From positions 1-64,000 of the forward strand of contig DASUKA010000093.1 in assembly GCA_036278935.1 (NCBI GenBank): a stretch of DNA of 64,000 nt, in the 5' to 3' direction. Below are positions 26,549-35,299 of the stretch, one piece after another (position 1 is the first letter of the stretch; the number at the start of each line of letters is the position of its first letter). The notes beneath the pieces are model-generated. The model ran no database searches. It worked only from the letters and a program-made list of their open reading frames with translations, and was not told where the DNA came from. The position numbers and the translations under genes were made by a program. The stretch comes from DASSNR01 sp036278935. Lineage in GTDB: Bacteria; Gemmatimonadota; Gemmatimonadetes; Gemmatimonadales; Gemmatimonadaceae.

Positions 26549-27451
26549 GTGAGCTGGCTCGAGCGATTTCATACACCCGTCGAGCATGTGGACTATTCCG
26601 CGGACTTCGGCTTCGCGCGCGCGCACTGGGACGCGTTCGCGCGGTATGCAGCTGCCGAGCACCGGTTTCTCATCTTCAGAAGCGGGAAGCGCAGCGCCAT
26701 TCCCTGGATCGAGCGCGGGTTCCCCGGCAAGCCGCTCCAGTTTTCCGCGAAGGTCGATCCGACACTGGGACTGTTGAAGCTGAAGCGGACCGAATGGGAT
26801 CACGCCCACTCGCTCGGCCACTTCGTGCTCAGGCAGCAGATGGATGCGCCGATCGGCTACTACGTGGCGGCGGGCGCTGGTGGCCGCCGCGTTCCCAACA
26901 TGGTGTACCGGGTGGAGTGGTTCCGCGCGATCCTGCGTCGCGCTGGCTCCGCGCACGCGAGCGAAGCCGATCTCGAGGGCGTTGTCGTGAACGGACTGAC
27001 GGAGGGTATGCGGCTGGCGGAAATCGGCGGCACGAGTACGCCCTACCTGCCGTTCACGTCAGATTACGACCTTGCGGTCGTCATCGGCTCGGGCGAGCAC
27101 TTCAACTACCAGGGCACGCTCGGAACGATGGCGGATCCCGCCGGACGCATTGGCGTGGCGCGCGCCGGCGGCAAATGGGATTTCACCAACCTGTACGTTG
27201 CCGGAGTAGCCGACCACTTCAACCAGGCGTTCGGAAGCCTGCGCATCCAGCACGGTTCTCAGGTCCAGTACTTCGGCATGGGGGACGACGACCCGGCCAC
27301 CCAGTTGGCGAACAAGATTCCCGAGCCGGTGCTGGTCTTTGCGCCGGACCAGCGAGTCTACCGCTTCGTGGCGAGCTCGGGCGCGGCGGGTACCCAGCAG
27401 GTCTGGGACCTGTTGCATGCCATCAATCCCCAGCGCATGTACACGGTCTGA
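26549..27451 (+). CDS. Predicted edema-factor/CyaA/ExoY-like (class II) nucleotidyl cyclase-like protein
   Basis: A 300-residue cytosolic-looking protein without signal peptide or membrane helix. The order and spacing of motifs resemble the catalytic core of anthrax edema factor, CyaA and ExoY: IFRSGKRSAIPWIERG (Arg44), then Lys61 and Lys68 with the exact K-x6-K spacing of CyaA Lys58/Lys65, TSDYDLAVV with the metal-binding Asp172 and Asp174, and FNQAFGSLRIQHGS with His235 followed by IPEPVLVF. The histidine between the two lysines is a serine (Ser66), so the chemistry may differ. A GTG start at 26549 follows GGAG. If correct, it would make cyclic nucleotides. Remote homology, by eye only. Confidence 0.5.
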   Translation: MSWLERFHTPVEHVDYSADFGFARAHWDAFARYAAAEHRFLIFRSGKRSAIPWIERGFPGKPLQFSAKVDPTLGLLKLKRTEWDHAHSLGHFVLRQQMDAPIGYYVAAGAGGRRVPNMVYRVEWFRAILRRAGSAHASEADLEGVVVNGLTEGMRLAEIGGTSTPYLPFTSDYDLAVVIGSGEHFNYQGTLGTMADPAGRIGVARAGGKWDFTNLYVAGVADHFNQAFGSLRIQHGSQVQYFGMGDDDPATQLANKIPEPVLVFAPDQRVYRFVASSGAAGTQQVWDLLHAINPQRMYTV

Positions 27452-27483
27452 CGAACGGCACGCCAAAGCCCTTTTCGCTTGTT

Positions 27484-27557
27484 TTCACCACGGAGACACA
27501 GAGACACAGACCACTGCCAACCGCTTTTCTTTGTGCTCTCTGTGTCTCTGTGGTGAA
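27484..27557. repeat. Palindromic GAGACACA repeat between convergent genes (repeat locus F)
   Basis: ttcaccacggagacacagag at 27484-27503 pairs with ctctgtgtctctgtggtgaa at 27538-27557 with one mismatch, forming a 20-bp stem made of tandem GAGACACA units. It lies between the cyclase-like gene (plus) and aguB (minus), which converge. I recognise the sequence type as recurring in environmental bacterial genomes, but I could not verify this. Confidence 0.75.
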
Positions 27558-27575
27558 CCCAAGAGGGAATCCGCC

Positions 27576-28613
27576 TTACCTGGACGGCAGCTCGCCGTCC
27601 GGATCCGAACGCGGTGCGGACGGCGACCCCGCGCCACGCGCCTCCGGCCGTGCGGCCGCCGCTTCCCCGGCCGGATGTCCGATGTACCGGTTGAGGATAG
27701 GACCATACGCGTCCACGCGCCGGTCGCGCAGAAAGGGCCAGTTGCGTCGCGTATACTCGATGAGGTGCGGATCGCACGTCGCCACGAGTACTGCCGGGTC
27801 GGTACCGGCCTCCGCGATCAGACGGCCGAACGGATCGCTGACGAACGAATGGCCGAAGAACTCGATCCCGTCGGTGCCGGGTTCGGCCTCGAAGCCCACG
27901 CGGTTCACCGCCGCCACGTACACGCCGTTCGCGATCGCGTGGGCGCGCTGGATGGTGCGCCATGCGTCCGCCTGCGCGGCGCCCCACTCGGCCTTCTCCG
28001 CCGGGTGCCATCCGATGGCGGTCGGATAGACGAGAATCTCCGCCCCCATGAGACTCGTGATGCGTGCCGCCTCCGGATACCACTGGTCCCAGCAGATGAG
28101 CACACCGACGGTTGCGTACCGGGTCTGAAAGACGCGAAAGCCCGCCGCCTGCCCGGGCGTGGCGCCATGATCGTAGATCTCGCCCGGCGCGAAGTAGTAC
28201 TTCTCGTGATACAGCGGGTCATCGGGGATGTGCATCTTGCGGTAGACGCCCAGCAGGGCGCCATCGGCATCCACCACGGCGGCCGAATTGTGGTAGACAC
28301 CCGGGGCGCGCCGCTCGAAGAGCGGTACGACAATGACGACCGCGAGCTCCCGTGCCAGCCGCTGCGTCCGCTCCACCGTCGGCCCCGGAATCGGCTCCGC
28401 CAGGTCGAAGCGCTCGGCGTCCGTCACCTTGCAGAAGTACGGCGCGTCGAACAGCTCCTGCAGACAGATGATCTGCGCACCGCGCGCGGCCGCCGCGCGA
28501 ATGGCGCGTTCGCTCTCGTCAATGGCGGCGGCGCGATCGGGGCTTACCGCCGATTGGATGAGCCCGACGGTGAAGGGGGCGCGCTCCCTGATGCCGGCGT
28601 CTCTGGTGGACAT
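27576..28613 (-). CDS. aguB: N-carbamoylputrescine amidase (carbon-nitrogen hydrolase)
   Basis: A 345-residue nitrilase-superfamily enzyme that hydrolyses N-carbamoylputrescine to putrescine. The catalytic Glu53 (CLQELF), Lys126 (VYRKMHIPD) and Cys174 (LICWDQWYPE) are in place, and DPLYHEKYYF and GTDGIEFFGHSFV are typical of AguB rather than other nitrilases. The last 25 or so residues (after RYIGHPAGE) are Pro/Ala/Ser-rich and probably disordered. The start overlaps the 3' end of the kinase gene upstream by about 70 bp, so the two may be co-transcribed. It completes the agmatine route with aguA. Confidence 0.9.
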   Translation of the reverse strand: MSTRDAGIRERAPFTVGLIQSAVSPDRAAAIDESERAIRAAAARGAQIICLQELFDAPYFCKVTDAERFDLAEPIPGPTVERTQRLARELAVVIVVPLFERRAPGVYHNSAAVVDADGALLGVYRKMHIPDDPLYHEKYYFAPGEIYDHGATPGQAAGFRVFQTRYATVGVLICWDQWYPEAARITSLMGAEILVYPTAIGWHPAEKAEWGAAQADAWRTIQRAHAIANGVYVAAVNRVGFEAEPGTDGIEFFGHSFVSDPFGRLIAEAGTDPAVLVATCDPHLIEYTRRNWPFLRDRRVDAYGPILNRYIGHPAGEAAAARPEARGAGSPSAPRSDPDGELPSR

Positions 28614-30589
28614 GCACGGATCTTAACCTCGTCCAGCGCACCGCGCACCGCCCGCAGCAGATCAGTTGCCGTGAACGGCTTCTGCAGGAACGCCATGCTC
28701 GGATCCAGCAGACCGCGCCGGATGATCTCGTCGTCCGTGTAGCCGGAGATGTAGAGCACGCGGAGATCGGGATGCGTTGGTGCGAGCGCTTCGGTCAGCT
28801 CGCGTCCGCTCATCACGGGCATCACCACGTCGGTCACGACCAGATCGATATGACAGCCCGGCTCCAGGGCGAGTTGCAAGGCGTGTGCGCCGTGACGCGC
28901 TTCCAGCACGGAATAGCCTTCGCGTTCCAGCACGCGCCGCGCCAGCGTGCGGACGGCCTCCTCATCTTCCACGAGCAGCATCGTCTCGGTTCCGCGGAGG
29001 GAGACGGCGGGCTTCGCGGCCGGTGCCGCCCGCGTCGCCTCGCCGGCAGCGAGCGGGAGGTGGATGGTGAACGTGGTCCCGAGACCCGCGTCGCTCCTGA
29101 CGCCGATGTGCCCGTTGGACTGCTTGATGATCCCGTACACCGTGGGCAGTCCCAGCCCGGTGCCACGGCCCGGTTCCTTGGTGGTGAAAAAGGGCTCGAA
29201 GATGCGGGCCTGCACGTCGGACGTCATGCCGCACCCCGTGTCGCTCACCACGAGCTTCACATATGCACCCGGGGGGAGCGGCGGTGCGGCGACCTGGCCA
29301 GCGTCGATCTGCACAGGCGTGATCTCAATGGTGAGCACGCCGCCTTGCGGCATGGCGTCGCGGGCGTTGACAGCGAGGTTCACGAGCACCTGCTCGATCT
29401 GGCCACGATCCGCCATGATGTTGCACGGCGCTGGTGCACGGACCATCGCGATGTGGACGTCCTCGCCGATCAGCCGGCGCAGCATCGGCTCGAGATTCGT
29501 CACTACGGCGCCCAGATCGAGCACCTGCGGTTTGAGGAGCTGCTTGCGGCTGAAGGCGAGCAGTTGCCGTGTGAGCTCCGATGCCCGGCTGGCCGCACCG
29601 CGGATCTCCGAGACGTGCTCGTGCTCCGGACTGTCGCTCGTGATGCTCTCGAGCAGGAGCTGCGTGTGGCAGCTGATAATCGTGAGCAGATTGTTGAAGT
29701 CGTGCGCAACGCCGCCAGCCAGCTGCCCCACGGCCTCCATCTTCTGCGACTGCCGCAGGCGCTCCTCGCTCTGCCGCAGCGCCTCCTCCGCCTGCTTGCG
29801 CTCGGTGATCTCGATCATCACGCCTTGCCATAATGTCGGCCGGCCTGCCGCATTCCTCACGAACCGCCCCTGATCATGGAACCAGCGCACCGAGCCGTCC
29901 CGTGCGATCATGCGGTACTCGTACACGTTGTGCCGGCCAGTCAGCTGGGCTGCCTTCGTCTGCCCCAGCACCCGGGCCCGATCGTCCGGATGCAGACATC
30001 GGGTCCAGCTGTCCGGGTTCGCCAGCCATTCGTCGAGCGTGTAGCCCAGCAGCGTCTCGATGGCCGGGCTCACGTAGATCGTCTCATACGGAGGCTGTGG
30101 ATCGGCGACGTACACGATCCCCGGCAGCGATTCCACGAGCGAGCGATACTGCGTTTCCGCTTCGGCCAGCGCCGCCTCCGCGCGTGTGCGGTCCGTGACC
30201 TCGTGGACCACGACGAGTCGAGCAGCGCGCCCCTCGAAGGTGATCGCATGCGAGGCGATCTCCACGTCGATGAGCGCACCGTCCCGCCGGCGGTTCCGGT
30301 GCACCGTGGGCGCACGGAATCCCGGCTGCAGTACGCGCAGCCTGCTGAGCAGATGCGGCACGTCTTCCGTCGGCCAGACGTCGCAGAGCGTCCGCACGAG
30401 GAACTCCTCGCGCGAATAGCGGTAGCACGCCACGGCCGCGTCATTGACGGCCAGGAACTCGAGCGTCCGCACGTCGTACACCCACATGGGTGTGGGATTC
30501 CGCTCGAAGAGCATGCGATAGGGCTCTTCGGCTGTGGACACGGCGCCATCGGTGCAACCGCGCAGTATGAGCGTATCGTGGAGCGACAT
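28544..30589 (-). CDS. Hybrid sensor histidine kinase: PAS - PAS - HisKA - HATPase - receiver
   Basis: About 681 residues, soluble. Two PAS domains (MLFERNPTPMWVYDVRTLEF; then VESLPGIVYVADPQPPYETI with the PAC end WFHDQGRFVRNAAGRP) are followed by the H-box GGVAHDFNNLLTII, N-box LVNLAVNARDAMP, G1 VSDTGCGMTSDVQ and G2 GRGTGLGLPTVYGIIKQSNG. A C-terminal receiver has the phospho-Asp in LVVTDVVMPVMSG and the Lys in FLQKPFT. This is the NtrB-like soluble hybrid type. There is no DNA-binding output in the protein. The ATG at 30589 was chosen by domain content. The signal is unknown. Confidence 0.9.
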   Translation of the reverse strand: MSLHDTLILRGCTDGAVSTAEEPYRMLFERNPTPMWVYDVRTLEFLAVNDAAVACYRYSREEFLVRTLCDVWPTEDVPHLLSRLRVLQPGFRAPTVHRNRRRDGALIDVEIASHAITFEGRAARLVVVHEVTDRTRAEAALAEAETQYRSLVESLPGIVYVADPQPPYETIYVSPAIETLLGYTLDEWLANPDSWTRCLHPDDRARVLGQTKAAQLTGRHNVYEYRMIARDGSVRWFHDQGRFVRNAAGRPTLWQGVMIEITERKQAEEALRQSEERLRQSQKMEAVGQLAGGVAHDFNNLLTIISCHTQLLLESITSDSPEHEHVSEIRGAASRASELTRQLLAFSRKQLLKPQVLDLGAVVTNLEPMLRRLIGEDVHIAMVRAPAPCNIMADRGQIEQVLVNLAVNARDAMPQGGVLTIEITPVQIDAGQVAAPPLPPGAYVKLVVSDTGCGMTSDVQARIFEPFFTTKEPGRGTGLGLPTVYGIIKQSNGHIGVRSDAGLGTTFTIHLPLAAGEATRAAPAAKPAVSLRGTETMLLVEDEEAVRTLARRVLEREGYSVLEARHGAHALQLALEPGCHIDLVVTDVVMPVMSGRELTEALAPTHPDLRVLYISGYTDDEIIRRGLLDPSMAFLQKPFTATDLLRAVRGALDEVKIRACPPETPASGSAPPSPSGSSNRR

Positions 30590-30701
30590 TGGAGCGTGGT
30601 GGAGGGAAGGACGGCGTGGGCACTCGCGTGCACCCTCGTGCAGGCGCCCTCTTGATGCAGGACGAGCGAGAGGCGGTTCGGGTATCGGCGGCGGGCAGGC
30701 C

Positions 30702-32096
30702 TCAGCGAGCGGCCAGGCCACAGATGCCGATCACGACGTCCATGACATTGGTCTCCGTGAGGCCTGTGCGGAAGAGGGCGCCCGCGGCGTCCAGCGCCGC
30801 ATGCGACGCGTGCGCCGCCAGGTCGCGCGCCGGATCCCGGCCGGCGCGCCGGATCGCGTCCCAGCTCTGCGGCGTGATGATCGCGCCCGCCGCATCGGAG
30901 GGGCCGTCACGGCCGTCGGTCCCGGCGGCCAGCAACGCGAGCGGCTCGGGGCCACGCTCATGAAGCTCGAGTTGCTGCGCGGCGGAGAGCGCCAGTTCCT
31001 GGCAGCGACCGCCGCCCGTGTCGGGCGCCGTCCTGTCCAGCGTCACCGTCGTCTCGCCGCCCCAGATGACGCAGCGGGGTTTACCACGAGCTGAGGCTGC
31101 GCTCGCCACCGCGGCGCATTCACCGGCAAGCGCCTCGGCGATTGCTCGTCCAGCCTGTGCCGCCTCGCCCACCAGCGGGTCAGGCATGAGCCGCGGCGTG
31201 TACCCGCGCGCCGTCGCGTCGCGGGCGATCGCCTGGAGCGCGATCCGGTTGCTCGCGATGATCTCCGTCTCGACCCGGTCGAACACCGGGTGATCGGGCT
31301 TTGGTGTCTCGAGTCGGGGATCCTCCATCGCGGCGCGAAGGAAGCGCTGCATACTCGCGGGGGTGCGATCCCAGAGCCCGGCCTGCACAAGCGCATCACG
31401 CACGCCGGCGGCCGTCGTGTCGTCCGGGACACACGGCCCAGAACCGATGATCGCCAGATCGTCGCCGATCACGTCGGAGATCACGAACTGATGGATCTGC
31501 GCGCGCTTCAGCGCGAGCGCGAGCCGGCCGGCGCCCCACCGCATGAACCGCTTGCGGATCCGATTCATGGGCGTGATGGCGAGCCCTGAGCCGAGCAGGA
31601 GCGTGTTGAGCGCCTTGAGCGCGTCCATATCGATGCCTTGTACCGGCGCGGACGCCAGGCTCGACGCACCGCCGGAGAGCAACACCCATGCGTCGTCATC
31701 CTGCCCCACGCGCCTGGTCAGCGCTTCGAGGCGCGCCGCCGCCTGGGCGGAGTGCGCACCGGGGACGGGATGGTCTCCTTGCACGCACTCGATGCGCGGA
31801 TGCGGCGGAGTGTGCACGCCCTGCGCGATGACAATGCCACCCGCCGGCTCAGCGCCGCGGGCCTTCAGCTCCGCCACGGCCGCTGTGGCCATCGGATATG
31901 CCGCCTTGCCGAGCGCCACAAGCCAGACCTGTCGCGCGAATCTTGCGGGGCGACGCTCGAGCGCCGCGCGCAGCGACGGACCAGGTGCGGCAGCGTGAAC
32001 GCCTGCCCAATAGAGCGCCTGCAACAGCTCGCGTGGCTGCGCGTCGCCCGGCGGCTCGGCCGCCTGCGGGGAATCATGTGGTGGTGGCATCATCAA
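30702..32096 (-). CDS. Glycerate 2-kinase (DUF4147/MOFRL type)
   Basis: A 464-residue type II glycerate kinase making 2-phosphoglycerate from D-glycerate and ATP. The N-terminal DUF4147 domain has VWLVALGKAAYPMATAAV and LLSGGASSLASAPVQGID, then VISDVIGDDLAIIGSGPCVPD. The C-terminal MOFRL part has IWGGETTVTL, GGGRCQELAL and LLAAGTDGRDGPSDAAGAII. A TTG at 32096 with AAGGA eight bases upstream opens the frame; ATGs follow at 32093 and 32090. It is divergent from the aminotransferase gene with 77 bp between them, and together with the next two genes completes a serine-to-glycerate route. Confidence 0.92.
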   Translation of the reverse strand: MMMPPPHDSPQAAEPPGDAQPRELLQALYWAGVHAAAPGPSLRAALERRPARFARQVWLVALGKAAYPMATAAVAELKARGAEPAGGIVIAQGVHTPPHPRIECVQGDHPVPGAHSAQAAARLEALTRRVGQDDDAWVLLSGGASSLASAPVQGIDMDALKALNTLLLGSGLAITPMNRIRKRFMRWGAGRLALALKRAQIHQFVISDVIGDDLAIIGSGPCVPDDTTAAGVRDALVQAGLWDRTPASMQRFLRAAMEDPRLETPKPDHPVFDRVETEIIASNRIALQAIARDATARGYTPRLMPDPLVGEAAQAGRAIAEALAGECAAVASAASARGKPRCVIWGGETTVTLDRTAPDTGGGRCQELALSAAQQLELHERGPEPLALLAAGTDGRDGPSDAAGAIITPQSWDAIRRAGRDPARDLAAHASHAALDAAGALFRTGLTETNVMDVVIGICGLAAR

Positions 32097-32173
32097 TCAT
32101 ACTATCCTTCATTTCGTGCATTCACGCGAGCGAGCGCTCGCACCGGTATCCCACGTAAGCCGCGGAGCCTTGC

Positions 32174-33400
32174 ATGCCTGGCCGTCACTTTCTGTTCGTC
32201 CCCGGACCGACCAACATTCCCGAGCGCGTGTTGCGCGCGATGGATCGCCCCTCAGAGAGCCACCGCACCTCCGCGTTCCCGGAGCTGACGCGCTCGCTGT
32301 TCGCCGATCTACGCACGCTCTTTCGAACCGGGGATGGTCAGCCGTTCATATTTCCTGCCAGTGGCACCGGTATGTGGGAGGCCTCGCTCGTGAATACCTG
32401 CTCGCCAGGCGACCGCCTGCTGGCGGCGTCCTATGGGCAGTTCAGCCACCTGTTCATCGACGCGGCCCGTCGGTTGGGAATGCGGGTGGATGTGCTTGAT
32501 GTGGAGTGGGGCGAAGGGGCGCCTCCGGAGCGCATCGAGGAGGCGCTGCGCGCGGACACCGCGCACGAGATCAAGGGAGTGCTGGTGGTGCATAACGAGA
32601 CCGCCACCGGCGTGACCAGCGACGTGGCCGCGGTGCGACAGGCCATCGACTCGGCGGCCCACCCAGCGCTGCTCTATGTGGATGCCGTGAGCTCCATCGG
32701 GAGTCTGGAGTTCCGGATGGACGACTGGGGCGTGGATCTCGCGATTGCCGGCTCGCAGAAGGGCCTCATGCTGCCGGCCGGGCTCGGGATTGTGGCGGTG
32801 AGCCCCAAGGCGCTCGCGCGCCGCGAGGAGGCCGCCTGCCCGCGCGTCTTCTTCGATTTCGGTGACATGATGAAGTCGAACGCCACCGGCTACTTCCCCT
32901 ACACACCCGCCGTGCATCTGCTGTATGGGTTGCGCGAGTCGCTTGATATTCTGTTGGACGAAGGACTGAAGCACGTGCACGCGCGCCACCACCGCCTGGC
33001 CGAGGGCGTGCGTGCCGCCGTTGATGCGTGGCACCTGCACCTGTGCGCGCGCGCGCCGCACTGGTACTCCGACACGATCAGCGCGGTAATGGTGCCGCCC
33101 GGCATCAACGGTGCCGACGTGATCGACGTCGCCTTCCGGCGATACGATCTCTCGCTCGGTGGCGGCCTCGGCCGGATGGCCGGACGGCTCTTTCGCATCG
33201 GCCACATGGGCGACGTGAACGAGCTGATGATGCTCGGGGCCCTCGCCGGCGCCGAGATGGCCATGCGCGACGTGGGGATCGATGTGCAACCCGGCAGCGG
33301 CGTGGCCGCCGCGGCCGAATACTATCGCCGGTCCGGCCGCTCGGCGGCGGCCCCGTCGGACGGGTCGCTCCGCGCGGACGCGCATGCGGCGACGGTGTGA
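32174..33400 (+). CDS. Serine-glyoxylate / alanine-glyoxylate aminotransferase (class V)
   Basis: A 408-residue PLP enzyme transferring the amino group of serine (or alanine) to glyoxylate, giving hydroxypyruvate and glycine. Family blocks: FVPGPTNIPERVLRAM, FIFPASGTGMWEASLVN, VLVVHNETATGVTSDV, LLYVDAVSSIGSLEFRMDDW and the PLP-lysine in AIAGSQKGLMLPAGL. The end GLGRMAGRLFRIGHMGDVNE is typical of plant and methylotroph serine-glyoxylate enzymes. GGAG lies six bases before the ATG at 32174. The reductase gene follows after one base, so the two are translationally coupled. Confidence 0.9.
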   Translation: MPGRHFLFVPGPTNIPERVLRAMDRPSESHRTSAFPELTRSLFADLRTLFRTGDGQPFIFPASGTGMWEASLVNTCSPGDRLLAASYGQFSHLFIDAARRLGMRVDVLDVEWGEGAPPERIEEALRADTAHEIKGVLVVHNETATGVTSDVAAVRQAIDSAAHPALLYVDAVSSIGSLEFRMDDWGVDLAIAGSQKGLMLPAGLGIVAVSPKALARREEAACPRVFFDFGDMMKSNATGYFPYTPAVHLLYGLRESLDILLDEGLKHVHARHHRLAEGVRAAVDAWHLHLCARAPHWYSDTISAVMVPPGINGADVIDVAFRRYDLSLGGGLGRMAGRLFRIGHMGDVNELMMLGALAGAEMAMRDVGIDVQPGSGVAAAAEYYRRSGRSAAAPSDGSLRADAHAATV

Positions 33401-33401
33401 C

Positions 33402-34376
33402 ATGCCCTCCCGGCCCACTGTCGTAGTGACCCGCCGGCTGCCGGCCCCGGTCGAGGCCCGGCTCGGCGAGCTGTTCCACGCTCACTTGAACCCGGAGGAC
33501 CGCCCGCTGGACGCGGCCGCGCTGGCGGAAGCCGTGCGAACGGCCGACGCACTCCTCTGCACGGTCACCGATCGCATCACGCAGCGCGTGCTGTCCGCCG
33601 AGCCGCAGCGGGTGCGCATCATCGCCAACTACGGTGTGGGCTTCAACCACATCGACGTCGAAGCCGCGCGCGCGCGGGACATCGTGGTGACCAATACGCC
33701 AGGCGTGCTCACCGATGACACCGCCGATCTGGCAATGACGCTCCTGCTCACGGTGGCGCGCCGTACCGGCGAGGGGGAGCGCGCGTTGCGCGACGGCGCG
33801 TGGACCGGGTGGGGGCCTACGCGGATGCTCGGGACGCGCGTCACGGGCAAGACACTCGGCCTGATAGGGCTGGGGCGGATTGGTGCGGCCGTGGCGCAGC
33901 GCGCGCATCAGGGGTTCGGCATGCGCGTCATCTTCTACGATCCCGCTCCGGTGCCGGCGGACCACGTACGCGCGAGCGCGGCGGAGCCGCGCGATACAAT
34001 AGAGGAGGTGCTGCGCGAGAGCGACTTCGTGTCGCTGCACTGTCCCTCGACGCCCGACACCCACCATCTCATGAACGCCGAGCGACTGCGGCTCATGCGG
34101 CCGGATGCGTTCCTCATCAATACGGCACGCGGTGATGTCGTGGACGAAGCCGCGCTGGTCGACGTGCTCTGTGCGCATGTCATCGCGGGTGCCGCGCTCG
34201 ACGTCTTTGAGCGGGAGCCCGCAGTCACTCCCGGATTGCTGGGAATGGAGAACGTGGTGCTCACCCCGCATCTGGGAAGTGCGACGGTGGAGACGCGAGT
34301 CGCCATGGGAGAGCGCGCGATCGTGAATCTGGTTGCCTTCTTTGACGGAGCGCCGCCGCCCGACCGGGTGGCGTAG
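33402..34376 (+). CDS. Hydroxypyruvate/glyoxylate reductase (D-2-hydroxyacid dehydrogenase)
   Basis: A 324-residue NAD(P)H-dependent reductase of hydroxypyruvate and glyoxylate. The substrate loop NYGVGFNHIDVEAA, the Rossmann motif TLGLIGLGRIGAAVAQRA, LINTARGDVVDEAAL with the catalytic Arg, LDVFEREP with Glu and LTPHLGSATVETR with the catalytic His are all present. The ATG at 33402 begins one base after the aminotransferase stop (TGACATG), so both products should be made together. With glycerate 2-kinase (divergent, 30702-32096) this gives serine to 2-phosphoglycerate. Confidence 0.92.
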   Translation: MPSRPTVVVTRRLPAPVEARLGELFHAHLNPEDRPLDAAALAEAVRTADALLCTVTDRITQRVLSAEPQRVRIIANYGVGFNHIDVEAARARDIVVTNTPGVLTDDTADLAMTLLLTVARRTGEGERALRDGAWTGWGPTRMLGTRVTGKTLGLIGLGRIGAAVAQRAHQGFGMRVIFYDPAPVPADHVRASAAEPRDTIEEVLRESDFVSLHCPSTPDTHHLMNAERLRLMRPDAFLINTARGDVVDEAALVDVLCAHVIAGAALDVFEREPAVTPGLLGMENVVLTPHLGSATVETRVAMGERAIVNLVAFFDGAPPPDRVA

Positions 34377-34416
34377 GAAACAGGCGGGGTGCGATGGGGC
34401 GCCGCGCCGCCTCCCG

Positions 34417-34974
34417 TCACTCGTGTCGCGATGAGACCCGGCTCAGCACGTCGGGCAGGAGCCGCGCGATCTCGTTGCAGCCCCGTCTCGCGCACACGTA
34501 GCGTACTTCCACGCCCATGCCGCGCACCCGGCACCGGCTGATCATCACGTGTCCTGGGCCATGGTGCAGGTGACGGTGGTACACCAGGCACGCCATCTCA
34601 CTCGTGCCGAACTGTTCCCGGCGGACTCGGCACCCGTTGTTCCGCGCCATGCACGAGAATCGCCGCGCGGTGAAGATGCTATCGCTCCGTCGTGTGGCCG
34701 GCACGATCGTCACGACGGTCCGCCCCACCAGTCCCGATTCGTCCAGCGACACGCGCCGCCGGATGCGCATCACATGCCCTGAGGGATCGAGCACATACGA
34801 GGGATTCACCCGCCAGGCACGCCCGTGCCAGTGCGCACTGGGTTTGAGCGTCAGCATCCGCACGGCGCCGGGCACCTCCTGCGTAGCCAACGTGTAGAGA
34901 GACATCAGGATGAGCGGCGCCGCAAGCACCAACGCTATGCGGCGATGCAGGACGCGCGGATTCCGCGGTGCCAT
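34417..34974 (-). CDS. Hypothetical membrane-anchored protein with cysteine-rich C-terminal part
   Basis: About 185 residues from an ATG at 34974. A basic N-terminus (APRNPRVLHRR) leads into a single hydrophobic segment (IALVLAAPLILMSLYTLAT). The rest is soluble and Arg-rich with six cysteines spread as FSCMARNNGC, MACLVY, SRCRVRG and YVCARRGC. I do not recognise the family. No strong ribosome site is visible and a longer frame runs to 35112. It is the last minus-strand gene before the divergent glyoxylate genes, downstream of the peroxiredoxin. Coding status is moderately supported. Confidence 0.45.
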   Translation of the reverse strand: MAPRNPRVLHRRIALVLAAPLILMSLYTLATQEVPGAVRMLTLKPSAHWHGRAWRVNPSYVLDPSGHVMRIRRRVSLDESGLVGRTVVTIVPATRRSDSIFTARRFSCMARNNGCRVRREQFGTSEMACLVYHRHLHHGPGHVMISRCRVRGMGVEVRYVCARRGCNEIARLLPDVLSRVSSRHE

Positions 34975-35250
34975 CGGTGGCGACGCAGGGTCATCGCGTT
35001 CGTACAGCACCCGGCTTGCCGACAGCCTGGCGCGGTGCGCGATGCCACGCCGAGCGCGTACTGGGTCCAACAGATGAAAGCCGCGCGGTATCATGCGCCG
35101 CTCCACATGCACAGTTTACTGTCGCCGACCTTGGTATTCGTGAACGCCTTGTCGGCGGCCAGGGCGCAGAACGACTCCACTCCGCGTCGAATGTTCATCC
35201 GCTCCCCCTGAATCGAGCATGCTCCTGCAATTGATCGAGCAAAGCTCGTA

Positions 35251-35277
35251 CCGCCCACGCGTGCATCGTGTGGGCGG
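35251..35277 (-). terminator. Terminator-like hairpin after the peroxiredoxin gene
   Basis: CCGCCCAC and GTGGGCGG form an 8-bp all-GC-rich stem with an 11-base loop, 23 bp past the peroxiredoxin stop. A second small hairpin (GAGC-AAA-GCTC) follows. There is no T-tract, as is common in GC-rich genomes, so termination is only likely. Confidence 0.4.
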
Positions 35278-35299
35278 TCCGCGATTCGGTTCGAGCTGC

